The notes: generated from the sequence alone by a model not told the origin. Shown: positions 18,238 to 27,009, numbered from the stretch's first letter. The stretch is 64,000 bases of DNA from Pluralibacter gergoviae ATCC 33028 = NBRC 105706 (GCF_001598855.1 NZ_BCZS01000001.1:248001-312000); one strand, 5' to 3'. Numbers and translations: made by a program.

Positions 18238-19347
18238 ATGAACGCACAGTCCCAGGCCAAATCGCCGGAGCGCCTGCGCGCGATGGTTGTCGGCACGCTG
18301 GCCAATTTTCAGCACCCAACCCTGAAGCACAATCTCACCGCCCTCAAGGCGCTGCACCACGTCGCCTGGCTGGACGACACGCTGCACGTTGAAATTCAGA
18401 TGCCGTTTGCCTGGCATAGCGCTTTTGAAGCGCTGAAGGCCCAGTGTAGCGCCGAACTGCTGCGCATCACCGAGGCGAAGGCCATCGACTGGAAGCTGAG
18501 CCACAGCATCGCCACCCTCAAGCGGGTGAAGAACCAGCCGGGCATCAACGGCGTGAAAAATATCATCGCGGTCAGCTCCGGCAAAGGCGGCGTGGGGAAA
18601 TCTTCCACGGCGGTAAACCTGGCCCTGGCGCTGGCGGCGGAAGGCGCGAAGGTCGGCATCCTGGATGCCGATATCTACGGGCCGTCGATCCCGATGATGC
18701 TCGGCGCCGAGGGTGAGCGCCCGACCTCGCCGGACGGCACCCACATGGCGCCGATCATCAAGTTTGGCCTTGCCACCAACTCCATTGGCTATCTGGTGAC
18801 CGACGATAACGCCATGGTGTGGCGTGGGCCGATGGCCAGCAAAGCGCTGATGCAGATGCTGCAGGAGACCCTGTGGCCGGATCTTGATTACCTGGTGCTG
18901 GATATGCCGCCGGGCACCGGCGACATTCAGCTGACCCTGGCGCAGAACATTCCGGTCACCGGCGCGCTGGTGGTCACCACGCCGCAGGATATCGCTCTCA
19001 CCGATGCCAAAAAGGGCATCGTGATGTTCGAGAAGGTCGAGGTCCCGGTGCTCGGCATCGTTGAAAACATGAGCGTCCACGTCTGCAGCAACTGCGGCCA
19101 CGAGGAGCCGATTTTCGGCACCGGCGGCGCGCAGCGGCTCGCCGAGAAGTATCACACCGAAGTGCTGGGGCAGATGCCGCTGCATATCAGCCTGCGGGAA
19201 GATCTCGACGCCGGTACGCCAACCGTGGCGGCCCGCCCGGACAGCGAGTTTACCGCCCTCTACCGCCAGCTTGCCGGCCGCGTGGCTGCCCAGCTTTACT
19301 GGCAGGGCGAGGTTATCCCCGGCGAGATCGCCTTCCGCGCGGTGTAG
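18238..19347 (+). CDS. mrp: Iron-sulfur cluster carrier ATPase Mrp/ApbC
   Basis: ParA/MinD-type P-loop ATPase that binds and transfers Fe-S clusters to apo-proteins. The 369 residues equal the E. coli length. A MIP18/DUF59-like N-terminal domain (about 10-90) precedes the deviant Walker motif GKGGVGKS (115-122). The CSNC pair near residue 280 is the Cys-x-x-Cys needed for bridging a cluster between subunits. It starts behind AAGGAG, divergent from metG. Confidence 0.96.
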   Translation: MNAQSQAKSPERLRAMVVGTLANFQHPTLKHNLTALKALHHVAWLDDTLHVEIQMPFAWHSAFEALKAQCSAELLRITEAKAIDWKLSHSIATLKRVKNQPGINGVKNIIAVSSGKGGVGKSSTAVNLALALAAEGAKVGILDADIYGPSIPMMLGAEGERPTSPDGTHMAPIIKFGLATNSIGYLVTDDNAMVWRGPMASKALMQMLQETLWPDLDYLVLDMPPGTGDIQLTLAQNIPVTGALVVTTPQDIALTDAKKGIVMFEKVEVPVLGIVENMSVHVCSNCGHEEPIFGTGGAQRLAEKYHTEVLGQMPLHISLREDLDAGTPTVAARPDSEFTALYRQLAGRVAAQLYWQGEVIPGEIAFRAV

Positions 19348-19373
19348 ATGAACCGGTTTTCTTCCCGGTAAAG

Positions 19374-19393
19374 AGGCCGCCTGCGGGCGGCCT
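19374..19393 (+). terminator. Probable terminator of mrp
   Basis: Stem AGGCCGCC / GGCGGCCT around a TGCG loop, 26 bases after the mrp stop. The following sequence TATCATTTG is only weakly T-rich. Confidence 0.55.
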
Positions 19394-19478
19394 TATCATT
19401 TGTATCGCTGGCGGCGTTCCGGTTATACGAGCTAATGCGGCCTGATGCGCAGGCATAAACGCCGCAGATCCGCGGCTC

Positions 19479-19928
19479 TTATACCAACGGCTGCACCCCT
19501 TCGGCCGTGCGCAGCCAGCGCGGCGCGGCGATGTGGTCGGTCAGCAGGCGGAGCAGGTCGCTGAGCAGGCCCTGCAGCGCCTCTTCGACGCTGACGGACA
19601 TGCGGCCGCCCCCCAGCAGCTCGCTGAGGGCGAGGCAGTATTCGCACAGCAGATCGCTGTCGCAGTCAAGCATTGGCGAGGACGCCGGGAGGGTGTCGAC
19701 GGTAAATGCCTCCCTGTCGGCGTCGGGGATGGGCTCGTTGAGCACCGGCAGCAGTTGGTTCAGGCCGCTGTTTAGCTGCTGGTACAGTTCGCGTTGTGTC
19801 GCCATGTTTTCCGTTTCCTGCGCCGTAACGGCGAGCCGTTCGCAGTGCGCTGCAGCGGTAACAAAGTCGGCTTCTACGTCAATAAAATCCGGCGGGACCG
19901 AAAGTTGCCAGACGGCAGTGGTTTCCAT
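19479..19928 (-). CDS. Hypothetical acidic protein
   Basis: A 149-residue protein not recognised from any family. It has no signal peptide or membrane segment. It is acidic and Leu/Glu-rich, with a likely helical middle (YQQLNSGLNQLLPVL) and three Cys in a short acidic stretch (LDCDSDLLCEYCLAL, about residues 87-101). The start follows AGGGAG at a 9-base spacing, and codon choice resembles its neighbours, so it is probably a real gene. It stands alone, convergent with mrp. No equivalent is known to me at this position in E. coli. Confidence 0.6.
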   Translation of the reverse strand: METTAVWQLSVPPDFIDVEADFVTAAAHCERLAVTAQETENMATQRELYQQLNSGLNQLLPVLNEPIPDADREAFTVDTLPASSPMLDCDSDLLCEYCLALSELLGGGRMSVSVEEALQGLLSDLLRLLTDHIAAPRWLRTAEGVQPLV

Positions 19929-20049
19929 GCTTGCGTTCTCCCTCTATAAATAACTGTGTTTATATACAGGTATTGTACGCAGAGGCGGGCGGGCGACAAG
20001 GGCGATTCCCGGAATCAGGCTCACAAAACGCAGTGAAAATGGGCTGCAT

Positions 20050-20475
20050 TCACGGCAAGCGGTAGTGCATCAGCCAGTACTCGCCTTCCGGCGAAAAGCC
20101 GCGGGCTTCCGTATGCCAGCCGTGGTGCTGGTAAAACGCCAGCGCCCGGGTATTCTGCACCAGGCACTTAAGCGAGCCGGTACTGGTGAAGGTGCGCTGC
20201 ACGTGCGCCAGCAGCGCGCTACCGACGCCTTGTCCCTGCCAGCGGGGATCGACAAACAGATTGTGCAGAAAATTATCGTTATCCCATACGGAGGCAAAAC
20301 CCGCCCGGTGGCCCTCGATCTCAGCGACCCACAGGGTTTCATCGCGCGTCGCGGCGTCAAAGTCCTCCAGGCGCCAGTCGGGGTCGGTAACCCAGGTCCA
20401 GCTGGCTTTGCGGGCATGAAGGTAAAGGGTGCGCAGAAAAGGGCGGTCGGATTCGTGTCCGGGGCGTATTTGCAT
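20050..20475 (-). CDS. GNAT-family N-acetyltransferase
   Basis: A single-domain acetyltransferase of 141 residues. The acetyl-CoA pyrophosphate loop is QGQGVG (80-85), followed by the typical helix and the C-terminal signature NTRALAFYQHHGW near residue 110. The substrate is unknown; small-molecule or protein N-acetylation is possible. It lies downstream of the rcnB-like gene on the same strand. A GC-rich inverted repeat (GGCTGC/GCAGCC, about 20500-20530) stands in the 62-base gap, so co-transcription is uncertain. Confidence 0.82.
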   Translation of the reverse strand: MQIRPGHESDRPFLRTLYLHARKASWTWVTDPDWRLEDFDAATRDETLWVAEIEGHRAGFASVWDNDNFLHNLFVDPRWQGQGVGSALLAHVQRTFTSTGSLKCLVQNTRALAFYQHHGWHTEARGFSPEGEYWLMHYRLP

Positions 20476-20537
20476 CGTTGTCTCCGTAACGCATTATCCG
20501 GCTGCAGGCGCAATACGTGCCCGCAGCCGCAGCGGAA

Positions 20538-20867
20538 TTAACGATGATAGAAGATTTCGCCGTCGTAGGCTTTGAGGATTTTCCCATCGGCGTCAGTAAT
20601 CAGTACGTAGTTGCCGCCCATATAGGTCCAGTGGCTACCGGCATCCGGCGCCGGTAAATTACGCTGCTGCCACTGCTTGATATTGTACTCTTCGCTGCGA
20701 TACATCGCCGGAACGGTATCGCCGATATTGAAGTGGGTAAAGTCAGCAATAAAGGTCTTCACCTCATATTTCTGTATACCCGTAGCGCCTTCTGTTGCCG
20801 GCGCCGCAGAAACGGCTCCCGCCGTCGCCAGCAGCGCACCCAGAAGCATCATTTTTGTTTTACGCAT
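20538..20867 (-). CDS. RcnB-family periplasmic protein
   Basis: A 109-residue secreted protein. The signal peptide covers about residues 1-21 (ending AVSA) and the mature part ends in an RcnB-type domain (HWTYMGGNYVLITDADGKIL). E. coli RcnB is periplasmic and helps hold nickel and cobalt balance together with the efflux pump RcnA, and it lies in this same chromosomal neighbourhood. Here neither rcnA nor rcnR is in the window, so the protein is an orphan and a nickel role is not certain. Confidence 0.78.
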   Translation of the reverse strand: MRKTKMMLLGALLATAGAVSAAPATEGATGIQKYEVKTFIADFTHFNIGDTVPAMYRSEEYNIKQWQQRNLPAPDAGSHWTYMGGNYVLITDADGKILKAYDGEIFYHR

Positions 20868-21020
20868 ATATTCTCCACCTATCCTGGGCTTAAATTAGCT
20901 GCCCTGTATGATTCCTGATGCGAGGGCGTGATGGCAAGTCTTTGAACGCTAAAAAGTGTAAGCAAACCCCGGCGCGCCGAGCCCCGCAGGATGTTTTAAG
21001 ATGATTCCGGTCCAGCGCAA

Positions 21021-21052
21021 AATAAAAAAATCCGCAAGCCGGGGCCTGCGGA
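21021..21052 (-). terminator. Terminator of the repeat-protein gene
   Basis: Hairpin TCCGCA / TGCGGA with an inner GCC/GGC pairing (21031-21052), followed on the minus strand by seven T and then ATT. It lies about 100 bases past the stop of the repeat protein. Confidence 0.8.
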
Positions 21053-21154
21053 GAATCACTGACAATAATAATGAGGAGGTTTTAGCAGGCCCGCCGCCGT
21101 GCGGCGAGCCGTGAAGGGGAGAGCCGCATCCCTGCGTCTGCCGCTTCTTTATTA

Positions 21155-22438
21155 TCAGAAAGAACGGTGGAAGTTCACCAGCGGCAGTACCGGTACGGTG
21201 GCATCCATCGCGATGTTGATAACACCGATCTGCAGGCCTTCCAGATGTTTGGTGGCGTTGATCAGGCCAAACTGGAAGTTGGTGCTGTCGGCGTAGTTGA
21301 TGGCGCCAAAGTCGCTGGAGCTGCTGCCGGAAGTCACGTTAATAGCACCGATGTTGGAGCCGGTGACGTTCTGCGAGGTGATGTTCACCGCACCCATGTT
21401 CAGACCAGTAACGTTACCGCCGTTATAGTTGACGGCACCCAGGTTCATACCGGTGGCGTTATTTGCCACGTTAAAACCGCCCAGGTTGAAACCGGTCATA
21501 TCGTTAGTGCGGTTAACCGCGCCCACGTTGAAGCCGGTGGTGTTTTCAGACCAGTTGAAGGCAGTGATGTTGGCACCGACAGTATCTTTTGATTTGTTGA
21601 ACGGCGCGATGTTCAGGCCGGTCACGTTTTCGGAGACGTTGACGGCGGCAACGTTCATGCCTTTAATGTCGCCTTCGCTCCAGTTGGCGATACCGCCGAC
21701 GTTGAAGCCTTCTACGTTACGGCTGTGGCTGGCGATGCTGACGTTAGCACCGGTCACGTCTTTTTCAACCCAGCTGAACGGGCTGACGTTGAAGCCTTTC
21801 ATTTCGCCGCCGATGTAGTTACCGATACCGGCAACGTTCATGCCTTTCACATCGCCGCCGATATCGTTACCGATACCCGCAACGTTCAGGCCTTTCATGC
21901 TGCCTTCGGTGTAGTTACCAAGGCCCGCGACGTTGAAGCCGTACATACGGCCTTTGTTGTAGTTGCCCAGCGCGCCGACGTTCATACCGTTGATGTCGCC
22001 GGTGCCGCTCAGGTTGCCGGCAGCGGTAAAGCCGCCGATGTTCAGGCCGTTCATCTGATCGGCGGCGCTGTAGACGCCGATGCTTGCGCCGTTCATGTTA
22101 CCAACCTGGTTTGCCAGACTGATGTTTAAACCGTTATCTTCCCCGCCGTGCCAGTTGAACAGGCCGATGGCCGCACCGTTGACGCCGTTACGCACGTGGG
22201 AACCTGCGGCTGCACCGAGCTGCAGACCATTAACCTGATCCATTTCGGTGTAGCCCAGGATCGGGAGATCGAAACCGTTCACTGTTCCGGTGTTGCTGTA
22301 GAACAGGGAGCTCTGGAAGCCGTTAACTTCGGAATCCGCAGAGAGGTTTTTTACGGATGCTAATTGTACCGGCGTTGCAAAACTTGCAGTAGAAAACATC
22401 GCGCATGAAAGTAATAGAGCTAGAGTTGAACGTTTCAT
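21155..22438 (-). CDS. Secreted Gly/Asn repeat protein, LA_2272-like surface repeat family
   Basis: A 427-residue exported protein: signal peptide about residues 1-21, then about 22 tandem units of 13-16 residues. Each unit has the pattern (T/K/N)-G-(L/M/F)-N-(V/I/L)-(G/A)-x-(V/I/F)-N followed by a polar loop. Examples are KGMNVAGIGNYIGGEM and TGLNMGAVNITSQNV. Such regular short turns predict a solenoid or beta-helix. The last unit, EGLQIGVINIA, resembles the LA_2272 surface-repeat proteins of Leptospira and others; that assignment is from memory. It ends in Phe, and no anchor or passenger-translocation domain is seen. It stands alone with long AT-rich flanking DNA and its own terminator. Confidence 0.7.
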   Translation of the reverse strand: MKRSTLALLLSCAMFSTASFATPVQLASVKNLSADSEVNGFQSSLFYSNTGTVNGFDLPILGYTEMDQVNGLQLGAAAGSHVRNGVNGAAIGLFNWHGGEDNGLNISLANQVGNMNGASIGVYSAADQMNGLNIGGFTAAGNLSGTGDINGMNVGALGNYNKGRMYGFNVAGLGNYTEGSMKGLNVAGIGNDIGGDVKGMNVAGIGNYIGGEMKGFNVSPFSWVEKDVTGANVSIASHSRNVEGFNVGGIANWSEGDIKGMNVAAVNVSENVTGLNIAPFNKSKDTVGANITAFNWSENTTGFNVGAVNRTNDMTGFNLGGFNVANNATGMNLGAVNYNGGNVTGLNMGAVNITSQNVTGSNIGAINVTSGSSSSDFGAINYADSTNFQFGLINATKHLEGLQIGVINIAMDATVPVLPLVNFHRSF

Positions 22439-23187
22439 TTTTTATCCCAACTTGCATTTGGTTTAATATATTGCCTGTCTGGCAGATATTATATGTCCCA
22501 GGTGATATCCGCTTAGCTCGCCACGTAAATATTCCCAATTAGTGCTATTGGATATACAAATAGTGCTATCAGGTCGGTGGCTGCAAAATAAACTCTGGGG
22601 GTGCCAGTGATTTTGCTTTTTTAAAATTTACGTTATTCCGGCCATTTATCTTTGCAAAAAATGCGGGCTTAAATACCCCGTAATATACATTTTCTTACAT
22701 TCAATAACATTATACTGGCGGCCGCTGAGAGCCAGCGGCAGCGGTTGACGGAGGCAGCGCCATCCGCTTTCGCTGACGTCGTCATGGGTGTGAGAAGGTG
22801 CGGAAGCTAACTGGCTGGTGCTGCGGGATTTTCTGTGATGCAGCGTTCAATAAACAAATAGACGAATGATCGCATCGGCTATAAAGAAGCATTTTTTTTG
22901 AGCGCTTTTATTCTCTCGGGATAATTTTATTGTTTATTCTGCAGGCAATAATCTATTAATGTTTTCTAACACTGGGTTACATTATGATATTGCTGCTATG
23001 AGGCTCATTAGCGCTAATTTTGGCGTTCCATTATGGTTATTTTTAGGGGGCGAATAGTCACTATGGAAAACCAGTTCACATCTTGCGAATATGGCGAAAA
23101 TAAAGCACAAATAGTGAATCTTATAATCTCTGGCTGTTTGAATCGCTAATCGCAGCCGCCGAAAAAATCCGCAGCTGCGCCGGGCGC
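22439..23187. other. 749-base non-coding stretch upstream of the repeat-protein gene
   Basis: No convincing gene. The part next to the repeat-protein start is AT-rich and contains the direct repeat TAGTGCTAT at 22540-22548 and 22561-22569, 21 bp apart, plus a small TGCC/GGCA hairpin near 22473-22485. A GC-rich patch at about 22720-22850 interrupts it without a recognisable reading frame. The region 22860-23150 is again AT-rich, and a 69-codon open frame there lacks a ribosome site and protein-like composition. Confidence 0.6.
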
Positions 23188-23967
23188 TCAACGCGTCACG
23201 TTGATAATTTCGGCGGTGGCGCCCACCGGGAAATTGCTCAGCGTGGAGAAGTCGCTCTCCTGATAGCCCATAATTTTGCCGTCGGTGCGCATCTGCTGCA
23301 GATCGATCAGGATCACCCCCAGCGTCGGGACAATTTTTTCACGCCACACGAAAAGGTAGAGATCGTCGGCGACGCTCACATAGTGGCAGCGGTCCACGTC
23401 CGCCAGGCCTTTCTCCACGCCTTCCAGACAGTGCCAGGCGTAGAAGTTGTCGTTGAGATAAATATGCTCGTAGCGTTCGGTTGGGCTGTAGGTATAACGG
23501 TTGCGCATGCCCAGCAGCGCGTCGGTAAAGGCGGGCAGCGGGCCGGGTTCGGCGTTCATGCGCGCAAAGCTGAAGTCGACCTCAACGGCGGTCAGCGGCA
23601 GATTCTGCTCCACGCGGCTGAAGGCGTCGAGGCGGACGGCGGCCTCGTCCGGCAGACTGCCCGCCACCAGGGTCGCATTCTGCGCCGTAAGATTGCAGAT
23701 GATGCTCAGGCTGGCGTTCGCCCGCTGCGGGTGCGGGAAGTCAATAAACAGAATATCGGGGCGCAGCGCGGTGGCGCGCCACGGCAGCCGCTGTCCGTTC
23801 CAGCTCAGGGTGGCTTCATCTTCAATGCGCAGGCGCTGGACGCCCGCTTGTGTATAGAAATCATAGGCGCTGCCCGCCGGCAGGGCGCAGGCGGGAAGAG
23901 TATTGGCGTTCGGGGCAAAGCCGTCGGCAAGGGCGCCGACCTGGATAAAAAGCGTATCTGCTGTCAT
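23188..23967 (-). CDS. moaF: MoaF-like protein of the monoamine regulon
   Basis: A 259-residue protein with the two-part architecture of MoaF: an N-terminal lipocalin-like half and a C-terminal MoaF domain with LYLFVWREKIVPTLGVILID and RTDGKIMGY. Despite the frequent label molybdenum cofactor protein, the name comes from the tyramine-induced moaEF genes of Klebsiella aerogenes; its biochemical role is not settled. It starts behind GGAG, 12 bases after the SDR gene stop, so the two form an operon. A MoaR-like regulator is encoded divergently. Confidence 0.8.
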   Translation of the reverse strand: MTADTLFIQVGALADGFAPNANTLPACALPAGSAYDFYTQAGVQRLRIEDEATLSWNGQRLPWRATALRPDILFIDFPHPQRANASLSIICNLTAQNATLVAGSLPDEAAVRLDAFSRVEQNLPLTAVEVDFSFARMNAEPGPLPAFTDALLGMRNRYTYSPTERYEHIYLNDNFYAWHCLEGVEKGLADVDRCHYVSVADDLYLFVWREKIVPTLGVILIDLQQMRTDGKIMGYQESDFSTLSNFPVGATAEIINVTR

Positions 23968-23979
23968 AACGACTCCTGT

Positions 23980-24759
23980 TCACAGTGAAAAGGCGAGGGT
24001 AGGGACGTCTACGGCGCTGGCGCCGCCGTCGGCGGTCAGTACCGCCCCGCTGACGATGGAGGCCTGGGCGGAGCAGAGAAACTGGCAGACCCGGGCAATC
24101 TCCAGCGGGCTCGCCGGGCGCCGAAGAGGCACATCGCGACAGACGAGGCGGTAGGCCTCGTCGAGGCTCAGATTTTGCGCCTGCATCAGCGGCTGCATCT
24201 CCTCATCCGCCATCGGCGTCGTCACCCAGCCGGGGCAGATAGCGTTCGCCCGCACGCCCTGCGGGCCGTAATCGCGGGCAACGGAGCGCATCAGCCCGAG
24301 CAGGGCGTGTTTAGTGGTGACGTAGCCGCAGGCCTCCGGCCCGGCGGCAAGCGATGCGATAGAGGCGACAAACAGCACGCTGCCCCTGCTGGCGACAAGC
24401 TGCGGCAGCACGGCCCTGACGCTGGCGAAGGCGCTGGTCAGGTTACTGTCGATAGCCGCCTGCCAGGCGCTATTGTCTGTCTCGCCCGCCGCGCCGAAGC
24501 CCATCCCGCCCGCGCTGCAAATCAGCGTATCAATGTCGCCGGCCCGCTGGCGGATCGCCGGAAGCAGGCGCTCCCGCCAGTCGGCGTCGCTGGCGGCGTT
24601 GCCGATGAGCGGTATCGCGCCGGTTTCTCTGGCGGTGGCGTGAAGGGGCTCAACCCGGCGGCCAACAATAAAGACTTTGCTGCCGGCGGCGACCATCAGC
24701 TGCGCGCAGGCTGCGCCAATGCCGGTTCCGCCACCGGTAATTACCACTACTTTGCTCAT
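23980..24759 (-). CDS. Short-chain dehydrogenase/reductase, MoaE-like
   Basis: A classical SDR of 259 residues. The NAD(P)-binding motif TGGGTGIG is at 8-15, and the catalytic set is Ser133, Tyr146 and Lys150 (YVTTK). The C-terminal IVSGAVLTADGG is typical of the family. Operon position with moaF and facing a MoaR-like gene suggests it is the MoaE-type oxidoreductase of the monoamine regulon. This is not the molybdopterin synthase subunit also called MoaE. The substrate is unknown. It starts behind GGAGG. Confidence 0.82.
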   Translation of the reverse strand: MSKVVVITGGGTGIGAACAQLMVAAGSKVFIVGRRVEPLHATARETGAIPLIGNAASDADWRERLLPAIRQRAGDIDTLICSAGGMGFGAAGETDNSAWQAAIDSNLTSAFASVRAVLPQLVASRGSVLFVASIASLAAGPEACGYVTTKHALLGLMRSVARDYGPQGVRANAICPGWVTTPMADEEMQPLMQAQNLSLDEAYRLVCRDVPLRRPASPLEIARVCQFLCSAQASIVSGAVLTADGGASAVDVPTLAFSL

Positions 24760-25108
24760 TTAACGCCTCCGGATATAGGTCTTCCCACTCTGGCGGCTTT
24801 TTTTGGCCACCGCTATCGTTCTTTCGGCCGATAAGGGCGCGGTTATCCGCAGATAAATAGGTGAAGCCGGTGATAAACAATAGTTTTTGTTGTGCGTAAA
24901 TAATTTTTATTTATAACTTAACAGAATGCGAGGGTGAGTATTTGTCTTGCTGTAATAAGCCTTATTTATCAACGCGATGAAATATAATATGTAATCAGTA
25001 TCACACTGTTAATATGTTAATGGTTGTGTTAGTTTTTTGTTGTTATTATGCTAAATCTCACTATTTCAGCCCCGAAGCCGTCCGTTTAAAACAACCGGAG
25101 GAGTGCCT
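24760..25108. other. Divergent regulatory region between the moaE-like gene and the moaR-like gene
   Basis: 349 bases without a gene; the half near the regulator is strongly AT-rich. It contains a good CRP-like site (24989-25008) and a TATTAT box (25044-25049) that could be the -10 of the moaR-like gene. A CGGCCGATAAGG string (24825-24836) recurs upstream of the LysR gene at 36714. It probably controls both directions. Confidence 0.55.
24989..25008. promoter_or_regulatory. CRP-like site upstream of the moaR-like gene
   Basis: TGTAA-N6-TCACA (24990-25005) differs from the consensus TGTGA-N6-TCACA at one position and agrees in most flanking bases. Its centre is about 111 bases before the regulator start and roughly 60 bases before a start site inferred from TATTAT at 25044. 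Carbon catabolite control of the monoamine regulon would fit. Confidence 0.5.
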
Positions 25109-25771
25109 ATGTCAGCATCAGTGTCTCACGGCCGCAGTCAGCAGGTGGCGAACCGCTGTTTACAGACAATTGCGCAGCTTATCCCTCTGTCATCGGCGGT
25201 ATTTTATCGGGTTGACGCCCGCCAGATGCCGCAAAATTATGTCCTGCACAACGTGGCGGAAAATACCCACCGGCAATATCTGGAGCATTTTCAGTCTCAC
25301 GATCCGCTTTTGCCGGTGCACTTTCATCATCAGCGCGCGTCCGTGGTGACCATGACCCCCGTGCGGGTCGCCCGCTGTCGCCACTATTACCACGACTTTA
25401 TGTTGCCCAATAACATGCGCGACATGACCGAGATCTTCATCCGCCGTCGCCAGGGCATCGTCGCCGGCATCTCCCTGATGCGGGATACGCCCTTCAGTGA
25501 AGAGGAGCGTCAGCGGGTGGGCGCGATCCTGCCGCTGGTCGATCTGGTGATAGGCGACGCGCTGCAGGATGAAGAGGCTTTCTCCGGTCTGCTTACCCTC
25601 AAAGAGCGCGAAATCCTCGACCTGGTAAAGGAGGGGGCCAGCAATAAGATCATCGCCCGCGAACTTAATATCTCGCTCTCCACGGTTAAAACGCATCTGC
25701 GGCATATTTTCAGCAAAACCGAGGTGGTTAACCGCACGGAGCTGGTTTCCCGCAGCCGGGCAGGGGCTTAG
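25109..25771 (+). CDS. LuxR-family activator, MoaR-like
   Basis: A 220-residue transcription regulator. The C-terminal LuxR/GerE helix-turn-helix (about 155-215) contains LTLKEREILDLVKEGASNKIIARELNISLSTVKTHL-type sequence. The N-terminal 140 residues are a GAF-like or ligand-sensing region without a phosphorylation site. MoaR of K. aerogenes, the positive regulator of the monoamine regulon, is of this type, and moaF/moaE-like genes face it here. ATG 25109 was chosen because GGAGGAG ends 5 bases upstream; the GTG at 25103 lies inside that ribosome site. Confidence 0.78.
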   Translation: MSASVSHGRSQQVANRCLQTIAQLIPLSSAVFYRVDARQMPQNYVLHNVAENTHRQYLEHFQSHDPLLPVHFHHQRASVVTMTPVRVARCRHYYHDFMLPNNMRDMTEIFIRRRQGIVAGISLMRDTPFSEEERQRVGAILPLVDLVIGDALQDEEAFSGLLTLKEREILDLVKEGASNKIIARELNISLSTVKTHLRHIFSKTEVVNRTELVSRSRAGA

Positions 25772-25818
25772 CCGCTCGCAGGACGCAGGGTTTCATCCAT
25801 TGCAGGAGAGCCGTAACG

Positions 25819-26988
25819 ATGTCCGATACGCAAAATGCAGCATCCGGGATTTCTCCGTTTTCCTCTGCGCTTCACGCCAGGCGACTGCTGTGCGCTATTG
25901 TCGTTTTTGCCGCGCTGGCGCCCGGTATCTTAATGACGGCCCCCGCCGTCGCGGCGCAGCTGGCCAGCGAATGGCAGCTGAGCCCGGCGCGCATCGGCTA
26001 TCTCTTTTCCACCGAGCTGGGGGGAATGAGCCTGGCCACCGTTCCGGCCTGGTGGTGGATGCGGCGCATCAGCTGGCGCAAAGTGGCTCTGGGCGCCGTC
26101 GGCGTTTTTCTGCTGGCTAACCTGCTTTCGGCGGCGGTTACCCGCTATGAACCTCTGCTCCTGGTCCGCTTCGTCGCCTCTCTGGCCGGGGGGACGCTGA
26201 TGATTCTGTGCATCAGCTGCGCTGCCGCCACGGCAAACCCTTCGCGCACCTACGCCTTCTGGGTGCTTGGCCAGCTGCTGCTGGGGATCGCTGGCCTGCT
26301 GGCGCTGCCGCCGCTGTTTGCTGTCGTGGGGCTGAAGGCCGCCTATCTGGGGCTCGCGGCGATCGCCGCCCTGGCGCTGCCGCTGGTCGGCGCGTTTCCG
26401 GCGCGCTTTAAGGCTGCTGAACGCGGCGCAGCCGGGAAGCGAGTCTCCCTTGCCCGCCGGCTGCAGGCGGTCCTGGCGGTGCTGCTGTTTTATATCAGCC
26501 TGAGCGCTATCTGGACCTTTATCGGCGGCATTGGCCATGACGCGGGCCTGACGCCGGTGCGCAGCGGGCAGGTGCTGGCCGCCGCCACGCTCTTCGGCAT
26601 TATCGGCGCGGGCGCGGCGGCGCTGCGCGGAACCGGACGCCGGGACAGCGTACCGGTGCTGCTGGGCTATACCCTGCTGGCGCTGAGCATCATTCTGCTG
26701 GCGGATAGCCCTCAGCTGGGGCGTTTTGCGCTGGCCGCGCTCCTTTTCAAATTCACCTGGACCTTTGTCCTGCCCTTTATTCTCGCCCGCGTGGCGCGGC
26801 TGGACCGCGACGGGCGGCTGATGAACAGCATTAATCTGGTGATTGGCGGCGGGATGGCGCTGGGTCCGGCCATTGCCGGGGCGTTGCTGCAGCACTTTCC
26901 CGGCACGACGGCGCTGTTAGCGGGCGCCGGCCTGTGCGCGGTAGCCTCTTTTATCCTGATTGCGGCCGCCTCGGCTGGCCGCCAGTAA
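25819..26988 (+). CDS. MFS transporter
   Basis: Major facilitator of 389 residues with about 12 hydrophobic segments and a shorter, Arg-rich central loop. Its substrate is not evident; the neighbours (MoaR-like regulator upstream, deacetylase downstream by 21 bases) suggest an amine, an acetylated amine or an aromatic compound. It starts 47 bases after the regulator and is probably in the same transcript. Motif A is degenerate (WWWMRRISWRK), as in several aromatic-compound or acid transporters. Confidence 0.78.
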   Translation: MSDTQNAASGISPFSSALHARRLLCAIVVFAALAPGILMTAPAVAAQLASEWQLSPARIGYLFSTELGGMSLATVPAWWWMRRISWRKVALGAVGVFLLANLLSAAVTRYEPLLLVRFVASLAGGTLMILCISCAAATANPSRTYAFWVLGQLLLGIAGLLALPPLFAVVGLKAAYLGLAAIAALALPLVGAFPARFKAAERGAAGKRVSLARRLQAVLAVLLFYISLSAIWTFIGGIGHDAGLTPVRSGQVLAAATLFGIIGAGAAALRGTGRRDSVPVLLGYTLLALSIILLADSPQLGRFALAALLFKFTWTFVLPFILARVARLDRDGRLMNSINLVIGGGMALGPAIAGALLQHFPGTTALLAGAGLCAVASFILIAAASAGRQ

Positions 26989-27009
26989 TCAACATCTGTG
27001 GAGATGGCA

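Noticed and set aside
22982-23191. 69-codon frame on the minus strand in the AT-rich gap
   Set aside because: No ribosome site, odd composition and overlap with the end of moaF; not supported as a gene.
23188-23967. Role of MoaF in molybdenum cofactor synthesis
   Set aside because: The name is shared by accident; moaF comes from the monoamine regulon and no molybdopterin genes are nearby.
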